Of a stretch of 21,664 nt of DNA, positions 15,358-21,664 are shown piece after piece. Position 1 is the first letter of the stretch, and each line of letters opens with the position of its first letter. Below the pieces are notes generated by a model. The model made no database searches. It saw only the letters and a list, made by a program, of their open reading frames with translations, and was not told where the DNA came from. Source of the stretch: JASJCP01 sp051155735 (GTDB lineage Bacteria; Cyanobacteriota; Cyanobacteriia; Cyanobacteriales; Xenococcaceae); the NCBI GenBank assembly GCA_051155735.1, contig DAXETX010000154.1:1-21664 (forward strand), in the 5' to 3' direction. A program made the position numbers and the translations under genes.

Positions 15358-16776
15358 CTAAGTTCCCGTTGCCAGCATTTTTTGATTTTTTTGTTGACTA
15401 ACAGGATAATCTTTGGCGATCGCTTTAGCTGCCAATTTACCTGAGAGTACTGCACCTTCCATACTGCCGAGAAACTCTTGCATGGTATAACTGCCTGCCA
15501 AATAGAAATTCGCAATAGGAGTTTTCTGAGTCGGACGATAAGCTTGTCTGCCTGGAATGGCACGATAGACAGAACGAGGCGTTTTAACTACTTTAGATTT
15601 TAAAAGTTTGGCTTGATTATCGCCAGTAAAGTGTTGGGGAAATAGCTTTTGTAACTCTTGCAGCGTTGCAGCGATAATTTCCGCATCGGGTTTACTAATC
15701 CAGTCTTTAGCAGGAGCAAGGACTAACTCTAACATTGATTTATCAGGATTAGAGTATTCATGACAAGTATTACTCATATCCGCATAGACACTTAAGAGAG
15801 AGGAACGAGAAAACAGTAGCTGATCGATGTCAGTAAGTTTGCGATCAAACCATAAGTGCAAGTTGATTACCTCTACTCCTTCCAAATCATCGAGTTTTTG
15901 GAAAAACTCAATTTTGCGCCACGGTTGAGGTAGCATTACTTTCAGTGGATCGACTGACATCGCAGAAACATAAATATCCGCTTCTAACACCTCATCTGCT
16001 GCTCCCTCTAAGCCTCTGAGTAAAAATTCTTTAACCGTACCATCTGCATTAAGCACAATTTGTTTTAAGGGTGCATTGAGACGAACTTCACCACCTCCAG
16101 CGGTAATATAATCCACTAGGGGTTGACAGAGTCTTTCCGTGGGCGAACCATCTAAAAATGCCACCTTTGAACCGTATCTTTCTCGCAAGAAGCGATTCAG
16201 AGCAGTTAGGGGAATTGTCGCAGATACTTCATCAGGATCGATAAATGTCAGGGCTTTAGAAGCTGCAATAAAAATATCGCTGTTAACTCGCTCATCAATT
16301 CCCTGTTTTTGTAACCACTCTAAAAGACTATATTTATCCATGTCTTCGACATATTTTTGCCCTCTCACAATTGCTGGTAACAATCCTACGGCAAAGCGGA
16401 TTTTCTGTTCCCAAGTCAACATATCATTATTGCGGAGAATCGAAGTAATTACATTGAAGGGGGCGGGAATATCGGGAACATCAAAGCGGGAGTAAGTTCC
16501 TGGTTTCTCTGGTTGATTGAAGATCAAAGTATGCTCTTTCCATTGCAAACGCTCTTCGATTCCTAGTTCTTTAAATAGTTGCAGCATATTAGGATATGCC
16601 CCAAAGAAAACGTGTAATCCTGTTTCATACCAGTCTCCGTCTTCATCTTGCCAAGCAGCAACCAAACCTCCTAAAACCTCACGGCGTTCTAAGACAATAG
16701 GGGTATGTCCTGCATCTACTAAATACTTGGCACAAGCTAATCCAGCTAAACCTGCTCCGGCGATCGCAACTCGCAT
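15358..16776 (-). CDS. crtP: 15-cis-phytoene desaturase (plant type)
   Basis: Introduces two double bases' worth of unsaturation into phytoene, giving zeta-carotene, with FAD and plastoquinone in the thylakoid membrane. The 472-residue protein starts directly with the FAD-binding Rossmann motif MRVAIAGAGLAGLACAKYL (GxGxxG at 7-12) and has LERREVLGGLVAAW and the GLHVFFGAYPN stretch near 53-63. The C-terminal carotenoid-desaturase segment FYLAGSYTMQEFLGSMEGAV (near 435-455) binds the flavin. This is the CrtP/PDS type shared with plants, not the bacterial CrtI type. It is the first gene of crtP-crtB. A -10 box (16862-16867) suggests a leader of about 80 nt. Confidence 0.97.
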   Translation of the reverse strand: MRVAIAGAGLAGLACAKYLVDAGHTPIVLERREVLGGLVAAWQDEDGDWYETGLHVFFGAYPNMLQLFKELGIEERLQWKEHTLIFNQPEKPGTYSRFDVPDIPAPFNVITSILRNNDMLTWEQKIRFAVGLLPAIVRGQKYVEDMDKYSLLEWLQKQGIDERVNSDIFIAASKALTFIDPDEVSATIPLTALNRFLRERYGSKVAFLDGSPTERLCQPLVDYITAGGGEVRLNAPLKQIVLNADGTVKEFLLRGLEGAADEVLEADIYVSAMSVDPLKVMLPQPWRKIEFFQKLDDLEGVEVINLHLWFDRKLTDIDQLLFSRSSLLSVYADMSNTCHEYSNPDKSMLELVLAPAKDWISKPDAEIIAATLQELQKLFPQHFTGDNQAKLLKSKVVKTPRSVYRAIPGRQAYRPTQKTPIANFYLAGSYTMQEFLGSMEGAVLSGKLAAKAIAKDYPVSQQKNQKMLATGT

Positions 16777-16861
16777 TTAAAAATCTTTACTCTACAATTT
16801 GATTGATCAACTATCCCATCAAACTGCTACCCTTCCAGGCAGAGTCTCATGTGACTTAGTT

Positions 16862-16867
16862 ATTATA
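16862..16867 (-). promoter_or_regulatory. candidate crtP -10 box
   Basis: An exact TATAAT on the minus strand, about 86 bp before the crtP ATG. The -35 position (GGCAAA at 17 bp spacing) is poor. One HLR1-type half-site, GTTACATT, lies at 16879-16886 on the plus strand, just upstream of the -10, but its partner octamer is missing. Confidence 0.4.
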
Positions 16868-16972
16868 CTTTGCAATTCGTTACATTTGCCGAATTTTTGC
16901 GAAAGTTTCTGTTTTTTAACTGCATCTAGTTTGAGTATCAGGTGGTAGAGACTCATCTGGAGGCAGGAGGAA

Positions 16973-17017
16973 GGTCACAGCAAGCTCCGCCGTAAGACAA
17001 CGGAGCTTGCTGTGACC
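16973..17017. repeat. intergenic hairpin repeat, copy 2
   Basis: GGTCACAGCAAGCTCCG (16973-16989) and CGGAGCTTGCTGTGACC (17001-17017) form a perfect 17-bp stem around the loop CCGTAAGACAA. It lies between the coiled-coil gene and crtP. Its core AGCTCCGCCGTAAGACAACG matches copy 1 at 9244-9264, while the outer stem sequence differs entirely yet pairs perfectly. No T-tract follows on either strand. The rest of the 281-bp gap holds the crtP leader and promoter and no gene. Confidence 0.85.
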
Positions 17018-17057
17018 GTTGGTCAAAATGATGCTTAATTTCTCCAATTTTTTAAAC

Positions 17058-17447
17058 CTAAATTCTACTACCTCTAGCAATCCAACCTAGAAAAGCACTA
17101 ACAACGCCAGCAATAACGATCAAAGCTGTTTGTCGCCAGTTTTTCAATTCACCAAACTTTTCCGTAATTTCAGGAATTTTAGTGACAGAAGTTTCAATGT
17201 TAGATAATCTTTTATCTAAACCTTTGACTTCGACGTGAAGCGCTTTGATATCTCCTTTAAGTTCGACGTGAAGCGTTTTGATGTCCCCTTTAAGTTCGAC
17301 GTGAAGCGTTTTGATGTCTCCTTTAATTTCGCTAATCTCTTGTTTTAGTTCGGCTTTACTTCCATCAATCTTGCGATCTAATTGATTAAAGCGGTCATTA
17401 ATTAAATTTTTAATTTCAAGTAATTCCGAGTTTTGTTGAGTAGCCAT
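17058..17447 (-). CDS. small coiled-coil protein with C-terminal membrane anchor, unknown function
   Basis: Not a protein I recognise by name. The ATG at 17447 gives 129 residues; a GTG one codon earlier is possible. Residues about 5-100 are a charged, predicted coiled coil (IKNLINDRFNQLDRKIDG, KAELKQEISEIK). In the middle are three near-identical 11-residue units, GDIKTLHVELK, GDIKTLHVELK and GDIKALHVEVK, which fit a hendecad coiled-coil period. A heptad-like GLDKRLSNIETSV follows. One hydrophobic segment near the end (TALIVIAGVVSAFLGWIA) is followed by RGSRI, so the coil probably projects from a membrane. It may be a trimeric or dimeric scaffold. The gene lies between leuB and crtP in the same direction, but with gaps too large to assume an operon. 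Confidence 0.75.
   Translation of the reverse strand: MATQQNSELLEIKNLINDRFNQLDRKIDGSKAELKQEISEIKGDIKTLHVELKGDIKTLHVELKGDIKALHVEVKGLDKRLSNIETSVTKIPEITEKFGELKNWRQTALIVIAGVVSAFLGWIARGSRI
17229..17327 (-). repeat. three tandem 33-bp repeats inside a coding region
   Basis: Units 17229-17261, 17262-17294 and 17295-17327 differ by only a few bases. Each starts TTCGACGTGAAGCG on the plus strand and encodes one 11-residue coiled-coil unit of the small membrane-anchored protein. The period is a multiple of three, so copy number can change without a frameshift. Confidence 0.9.
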
Positions 17448-17542
17448 CACGATGAATTAAAAAATTATAAATACTAGTGAGCAAACTCTATTTTCTTAAC
17501 CCGTTTTGAGCTTGATTTAACCCGCCCTAGCAATAAAAATTA

Positions 17543-18625
17543 TTAACTAAGAACAGAAAGTAAAGCTTCGCCCATTCCTTTACATCCTAAAGCTTTCATC
17601 CCTTCAGACATAATATCCCCTGTGCGATATCCTGCATCTAAAACCTGAATCACAGCTTTTTCGATTTTACTGGCTGCTGCTGGCTCATTTAAACCATAAC
17701 GTAACATCATCGCAGCACTAAGGACTTGTGCTAAAGGATTGGCTTGATCTTGCCCAGCAATATCTGGGGCTGAACCGTGGACAGGTTCGTAAACTCCTGC
17801 ACCAGCAGCACTCAAACTAGCAGAGGGCAACATCCCAATACTACCTGTCAACATGGCTGCTGCATCAGAGAGGATATCACCAAAAAGATTACTAGTCACA
17901 ATCGTGTCAAACTGTTTGGGGGCGCGAACCAACTGCATTGCTGCATTATCGACATACAAATGAGTCAATTCTACATCAGGATAATCTTGCGCCATGGCGG
18001 CAACGCGATCGCGCCACAATTGTGAGACATCCAACACATTGGCTTTATCGACAGAACAGAGTTTGCCTCGACGTTTGCGGGCTGTTTCAAAGCCGACTTT
18101 GGCAATGCGATCAATTTCGCTAGCGGTATATGCCATGGTATTTACCCCGCGTTTTTCTCCCGTTTCTGTCTCAAAAATCCCTTTAGGTTGTCCAAAATAA
18201 ATCCCACCTGTTAATTCTCGCACTACCATAATATCTACCCCTGCTACGATCTCCCGTTTCAGAGAAGAAGCATCGATTAGTTGGGGTAAAATAGTCGCAG
18301 GACGTAAATTGGCAAAAAGATTTAATCCGGCTCTTAAAGCGAGGAGTCCTGTTTCTGGGCGTTGCTGACGGGGTAAATTATCCCATTTGTATCCTCCAAT
18401 AGCTGCTAGTAATACGGCATCGCTTTGACGACAACATTCCAGGGTTTCTGGTGGTAGAGGAGTTCCTGTAGCATCAATGGCAGCACCTCCAATTAAAGCC
18501 TGATCAAAGGTAAACTCAATTTCACCTTGTTTGCCGACTAACTGCAACACAGCCACTGCTACATCCATAATTTCAGCACCAATGCCATCTCCAGGAAGTA
18601 AAGTAATCCGGTATTGCTTAGTCAT
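17543..18625 (-). CDS. leuB: 3-isopropylmalate dehydrogenase
   Basis: Oxidises and decarboxylates 3-isopropylmalate with NAD+ to 2-oxoisocaproate in leucine synthesis. The 360-residue length is normal. Motifs are LLPGDGIGAEI (9-19), the substrate-binding RELTGGIYFG (about 136-145), VDKANVLDVSQLWRD, the Mg2+-binding GDILSDAAAMLTGSIGMLPSAS region (two Asp ligands), and the NAD-binding EPVHGSAPDIAGQ. It stands alone, with no leuA, leuC or leuD nearby, as is common in cyanobacteria where leucine genes are dispersed. No leader peptide or attenuator was seen in the 208 bp upstream. Confidence 0.97.
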   Translation of the reverse strand: MTKQYRITLLPGDGIGAEIMDVAVAVLQLVGKQGEIEFTFDQALIGGAAIDATGTPLPPETLECCRQSDAVLLAAIGGYKWDNLPRQQRPETGLLALRAGLNLFANLRPATILPQLIDASSLKREIVAGVDIMVVRELTGGIYFGQPKGIFETETGEKRGVNTMAYTASEIDRIAKVGFETARKRRGKLCSVDKANVLDVSQLWRDRVAAMAQDYPDVELTHLYVDNAAMQLVRAPKQFDTIVTSNLFGDILSDAAAMLTGSIGMLPSASLSAAGAGVYEPVHGSAPDIAGQDQANPLAQVLSAAMMLRYGLNEPAAASKIEKAVIQVLDAGYRTGDIMSEGMKALGCKGMGEALLSVLS

Positions 18626-18860
18626 AGCGAACTGGGGAATTAATTTGAACGAAATCTTTTACAACCTCCCTAATTTATCATTTCTTGGTTCTGAGTTTGA
18701 GCCATAACTTGGACATTTCCAATTTTGCTGATTTGAGAATGCTTTGAAACTAGAAGAAAACGATATTATGAAAGGCAATAGCTAAAAATTACCAAATAGC
18801 AATTTTTTAGAGTAAAGCCAAACAGCATCAGCTTTGACTCAGTTTCTTAAGCGTAAAATC

Positions 18861-19481
18861 ATGAAGAAAGTCGGTAAAAATGCCACTACATATACCACTT
18901 ATGTGCTAATTTTGCTTAATGTCGTTTTATTTATCCTCGAAATTCGTTTAGGAGGAAGTACTAACCTTCATACTTTAGATTACTTGGGGGCTTTAGTTCC
19001 TGCCAAAATTATTTCTGGAGAGTGGTGGCGGTTGTTAAATGCTAATTTTCTTCACTATGGTGGAGTTCATTTGGGTACTAATATGCTGGCTTTGTTCTTT
19101 TTAGGAAAACTGGTGGAATTAAGATTAGGTGTAGGTCGTTATTTAATTGTTTATCTGCTAAGTGGTATTGGCGCAATGTTATCAGTTACGCTTTTGTCTC
19201 TGAGAACTGGCAATAGTAACATTGTTTTAGTAGGAGCATCAGGAGCGATCATGGGATTGATTGGAGCATTACTAGCTCTTACTTTACAAGCTTGGTGGCA
19301 AAAAAAGACTGCGCTGAATGCTCAAAGATTAAAAACAGTTATTTTAATAATTGTGTTGCAGTTTATTTTAGATAACATAATTCCACAAGTAAGTTTTGAA
19401 AGTCATCTTTTTGGTTTAATTATTGGCTTTTTATTAAGTAGCTTTTTACTAATATTTAACCTAAAACATAATTTTTTTTGA
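18861..19481 (+). CDS. rhomboid family intramembrane serine protease
   Basis: Cleaves transmembrane substrates within the bilayer; the substrate is unknown. With the ATG at 18861 it has 206 residues; a TTG at 18834 in frame would add nine (TQFLKRKI region) and cannot be excluded, since neither has a strong Shine-Dalgarno. About six membrane segments are seen. The signature residues are HxxxN (H70, N74) in GGVHLGTNML, the catalytic serine in GASGAIMG (S127) and the catalytic histidine in SHLFGLIIGFL (H182). The polar N-terminus has a short basic run. It leads a same-strand cluster with the 2H phosphoesterase-like gene (32-bp gap). Confidence 0.9.
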   Translation: MKKVGKNATTYTTYVLILLNVVLFILEIRLGGSTNLHTLDYLGALVPAKIISGEWWRLLNANFLHYGGVHLGTNMLALFFLGKLVELRLGVGRYLIVYLLSGIGAMLSVTLLSLRTGNSNIVLVGASGAIMGLIGALLALTLQAWWQKKTALNAQRLKTVILIIVLQFILDNIIPQVSFESHLFGLIIGFLLSSFLLIFNLKHNFF

Positions 19482-19513
19482 AGTTTTAGCAAACTGTAAA
19501 ATAGGCAAAGCAA

Positions 19514-20287
19514 GTGAACGAGTCTTATCAAGAATATATTAATCGAGTAGGACAATTAACTCTTAAATCTACTCATGTATTGCAACTAAAAACAATTCAA
19601 AAATCACCTAAATTTGAACAAGGAAAAGTGATGCATTTTCCTGGTTATAGTGTGATTACTCCTCCTAGTAGTGAAGATAATTTGAATAATGATTTTTATC
19701 ACAAAATAGAAAATATTCAACAAGAACTTAATCAATTTATTGATGTCGGTACAATAATTCCTTTGCCTGCACCAAGCTTTCATTTTACTATTGCTGATCT
19801 AATTTGGGATAATAATTATCAACAAGCGGTAGCCGAAAACTCGGATTTTCCGCAGCAGCTAAGAGAAGAAATCAAACATAGTTTTACTCAATATCAGATA
19901 CCTAAAGAGCAGTTTAACACTGTTGAATGGCAATTGTATGGTATTGCAATTAGACCTCGTGCGATTATGATGTGTTTAGCACCCAAAGATCAAAAAAGTT
20001 ATCAAGCAATTATGGAACTAAGAAGTCGTATATATCAAAATGCTGGCTTGATCGCTCTTGGCATCGAACAACAATATGATTTTACTGGGCATATTACTTT
20101 AGGATATTTTGGCGAAATCCCTGAAGATTTTAATTCGAGTCACCTTAGCGAAACAATTGCTAAAATTAATGATTCTTTACTAGAAGATAATCTTCCTGTT
20201 TTAAAAATCAATCGGATTGAATTACGTCAGTTTGATGATATGGTAACTTATTACCGTCAACCAGATTGGGCAGTAGTAGAATTTTAA
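19514..20287 (+). CDS. DUF1868-like protein of the 2H phosphoesterase superfamily
   Basis: A 257-residue soluble protein with two H-x-T motifs, HFT (90-92) and HIT (194-196). These are about 100 residues apart, as in 2H phosphoesterases (2'-5' RNA ligase, CPDase, LigT), where each supplies a catalytic His and Ser/Thr. The setting PAPSFHFTIADLIW and GHITLGYFGEIP supports the family. The true substrate (a 2',3'-cyclic phosphate or an RNA) is unknown. The start is a GTG at 19514; the first in-frame ATG comes only at residue 40 and would drop part of the fold. The gene lies 32 bp after the rhomboid gene and 26 bp before the methylmutase gene. Confidence 0.8.
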   Translation: MNESYQEYINRVGQLTLKSTHVLQLKTIQKSPKFEQGKVMHFPGYSVITPPSSEDNLNNDFYHKIENIQQELNQFIDVGTIIPLPAPSFHFTIADLIWDNNYQQAVAENSDFPQQLREEIKHSFTQYQIPKEQFNTVEWQLYGIAIRPRAIMMCLAPKDQKSYQAIMELRSRIYQNAGLIALGIEQQYDFTGHITLGYFGEIPEDFNSSHLSETIAKINDSLLEDNLPVLKINRIELRQFDDMVTYYRQPDWAVVEF

Positions 20288-20313
20288 TTAGGAATCAATT
20301 TGATCGATACTAA

Positions 20314-20922
20314 ATGCTCAATCATCCGATTGTTGAAGCTAGTTTCAAAATTATTGATCGCGAAGTCGGTAATCATAACTTGGCTGCTGCCGAATATGCG
20401 ATCGCCCGTCGGGTCATCCATGCTACTGCTGATTTTGACTATTTGCAATTATTACAATTTCACCATAATGCGATCGCCTCGGCAATAAGTGGCATTAAAA
20501 ACCGCGTTCCAATTGTGACGGATGTGACGATGGTCCAGCAAGGAATTCGTTCTATAGTCAACAAAACCTTTAACAATCAGATTATTGCAGCAGTAGAGCA
20601 AGTATCAGATGCAGCACCAGGAAAAACCCGCACTGAAACTGGATTAATGCACTGTTATGCCCAATATCCCGAAGCGATCTACGTTATTGGTAACGCACCT
20701 ACAGCCCTATTGGCATTATGCGATCGCCTTAGTCAAACGGCTCTTACTCCCACTATAGTTATTGGTGTTCCTGTCGGGTTTGTCTCAGTCACAGAAGCAA
20801 AACAAGCTTTGGCTAAATTAAATATGCCTCAAATACTAACTTTAGGGAGAAAAGGTGGCTCACCTGTAGCTGCTGCAATTATTAATGCACTTTGTATTTT
20901 GGCTTGGGAGACATCAGTTTAA
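20314..20922 (+). CDS. cobH: precorrin-8X (cobalt-precorrin-8) methylmutase
   Basis: Moves the methyl group from C-11 to C-12 of the corrin ring to give hydrogenobyrinate or cobyrinate, a late ring step of cobalamin synthesis. The 202-residue protein has the start HPIVEASFKIIDREVG, the catalytic-His segment RRVIHATADFD (H36), VTDVTMVQQGIR, and GNAPTALLAL with VGVP-type VPVGFVSVTEAK. It fits CobH/CbiC closely; the anaerobic or aerobic type cannot be decided from the sequence alone, and cyanobacteria use both names. No other cobalamin gene is nearby. The gap of 26 bp to the preceding gene suggests co-transcription. Confidence 0.93.
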   Translation: MLNHPIVEASFKIIDREVGNHNLAAAEYAIARRVIHATADFDYLQLLQFHHNAIASAISGIKNRVPIVTDVTMVQQGIRSIVNKTFNNQIIAAVEQVSDAAPGKTRTETGLMHCYAQYPEAIYVIGNAPTALLALCDRLSQTALTPTIVIGVPVGFVSVTEAKQALAKLNMPQILTLGRKGGSPVAAAIINALCILAWETSV

Positions 20923-20966
20923 TTGGGGCGTAAATTTTCGCAATCGATTAATAAAGACTTTAATAA

Positions 20967-21596
20967 TTATTGATACAAACTGCCATCAGGCATAATTGCC
21001 CCAGTCAAAACTGCCTGATGAAGATTTGCTCCTGCTAAATTGGCTTGAAAGAGAATCGCTTTTACTAAAAACGCGCCCTCTAAATCAACACCAGTTAAAT
21101 TTGCCCCTGTTAAGTCCGCATTAGTCAAATTTGCTTGTTTGAGATTGGCTTGTGACAAAACAGCATAGTTTAGAGCAGTTTCCCCCAAAAAAGCTCTTTG
21201 TAAGATAGCTTGTCGCAAATTTGCCTTTTTTAGCCGTGCTTTGGCTAAAGAAGCTTGGTATAGTAGTGCCTCGCTCAGATTAGCTTCGGTTAAATCAGCA
21301 TTGCTTAAGTCAGCTTGAGTTAAATTAGCCAATTCCAAAGCAGCTTTAGCTAAAATTGCGTTGACTAAAGAAGCCTTGGTTAAATTAGCTTCAGTTAACA
21401 TTGCTTGGCTGAGATTAGCTTCTGTCAACACTGCTTGACTAAGATTAATTTCTTGAAGATTGGCTTGAGTTAGAATAGTCTGCGAAAAATTGATTTTTGG
21501 TAAATTAGCTTGACTAAGATTAATTTGAGTTAAATTCATTTGGGAGAAATTTTTTTTCCCTAACTGATATTGCCTTAAAAGTTCCTCTTGTTTCAT
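20967..21596 (-). CDS. pentapeptide-repeat protein
   Basis: A 209-residue protein made almost entirely of A(D/N)LxX pentapeptides from about residue 20 to 200, in runs such as LTQADLSNADLTEANLSEAL and ADLTGANLTGVDLEGAFL. Such repeats form a right-handed square beta-helix of about four repeats per turn, here perhaps eight or nine turns. There is no signal peptide, membrane segment or extra domain. Cyanobacteria carry many of these, mostly of unknown function; some elsewhere mimic DNA and block gyrase, but nothing here shows that. The short N-terminus (MKQEELLRQYQLGKKNFSQM) is typical of stand-alone members. It converges on cobH with a 44-bp gap. Confidence 0.92.
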   Translation of the reverse strand: MKQEELLRQYQLGKKNFSQMNLTQINLSQANLPKINFSQTILTQANLQEINLSQAVLTEANLSQAMLTEANLTKASLVNAILAKAALELANLTQADLSNADLTEANLSEALLYQASLAKARLKKANLRQAILQRAFLGETALNYAVLSQANLKQANLTNADLTGANLTGVDLEGAFLVKAILFQANLAGANLHQAVLTGAIMPDGSLYQ

Positions 21597-21644
21597 TCCG
21601 TCTAGCGATTAACTTGGTTCTAAGAACAGGGGCTGATAGGTATT

Positions 21645-21664
21645 CTGTTAATAAAACTTAACAG
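21645..21664. repeat. 7-bp inverted repeat at the right edge
   Basis: CTGTTAA (21645-21651) pairs with TTAACAG (21658-21664) around TAAAAC. It is cut by the window edge and may be longer. It lies upstream of the pentapeptide-repeat gene and could be an operator or the terminator of a neighbour outside the window. Confidence 0.45.

Noticed and set aside
17229..17327. Tandem 33-bp repeats as a possible CRISPR array
   Set aside because: The units are contiguous without spacers and are in frame inside a coding sequence.
20300..20488. Short ORF overlapping the start of cobH in another frame
   Set aside because: It lies almost wholly within the well-supported cobH reading frame and has no family features.
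20967..21596. Many short repeated DNA words on the plus strand (TTAAATTAGCT, AAAGCAGCTTT types)
   Set aside because: They come from pentapeptide codons in the minus-strand gene, not from a separate DNA repeat.

Overview
The window is a piece of a cyanobacterial chromosome. Three things show this. The HIP1 octamer GCGATCGC occurs about 27 times by eye in 21.7 kb, where chance would give less than one. The 16S rRNA 5' end has the cyanobacterial start (ATGGAGAGTTTGATCCTGGCTCAG on the minus strand, read in two parts). The gene set is cyanobacterial: plant-type phytoene desaturase (crtP) with phytoene synthase (crtB), the light-repressed hibernation factor LrtA, and RemA next to gmk. Base composition is moderately AT-rich. 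The genus cannot be fixed from this sequence alone. No prophage, insertion sequence, CRISPR array, tRNA or plasmid gene was seen, and most genes are housekeeping genes in single-gene or two-gene units.

Layout. 1-245 is the 5' end of a 16S rRNA gene on the minus strand, running out of the window, with a consensus promoter at 432-460 and a leader of about 180 nt. nadC (567-1418, +) diverges from it. A minus-strand block follows: tyrS-pyrF and, upstream, lrtA/hpf (3690-4304). A 487-bp divergent intergenic region separates lrtA from lipB. lipB overlaps a HAD phosphatase gene (5444-6205), followed by a very AT-rich WcbI-TPR fusion gene (6402-7937). A Fur-family regulator with a Fur-box-like dyad in its own promoter overlaps the dITP/XTP pyrophosphatase gene by one base, and a GT4 glycosyltransferase follows. 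remA-gmk (minus) are convergent with the glycosyltransferase and divergent from rqcH (11500-13224, +).

Between rqcH and a CPBP membrane protease gene (13465-14268) lies a compact unit: extended -10 promoter, about 110 nt of RNA, then a strong Rho-independent terminator. It looks like an unannotated small RNA gene. Its promoter carries two half-sites matching the light-response regulator RpaB's HLR1 element. This is the most interesting item in the window. Then come crtP-crtB (carotenoid entry steps, minus), a small coiled-coil membrane protein with three 33-bp tandem repeats, leuB (minus), and a plus-strand cluster of rhomboid protease, 2H-type phosphoesterase-like protein and precorrin-8X methylmutase. 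A pentapeptide-repeat protein (minus) closes the window.

Non-coding structure is notable. Two intergenic hairpins (9237-9278 and 16973-17017) share a loop core but have different, fully paired stems, as expected for a structured mobile or regulatory repeat family. Other dyads lie downstream of lrtA (3602-3648), in the lrtA-lipB gap, and at the right edge (21645-21664). A near-complete HLR1 element lies just before lipB.
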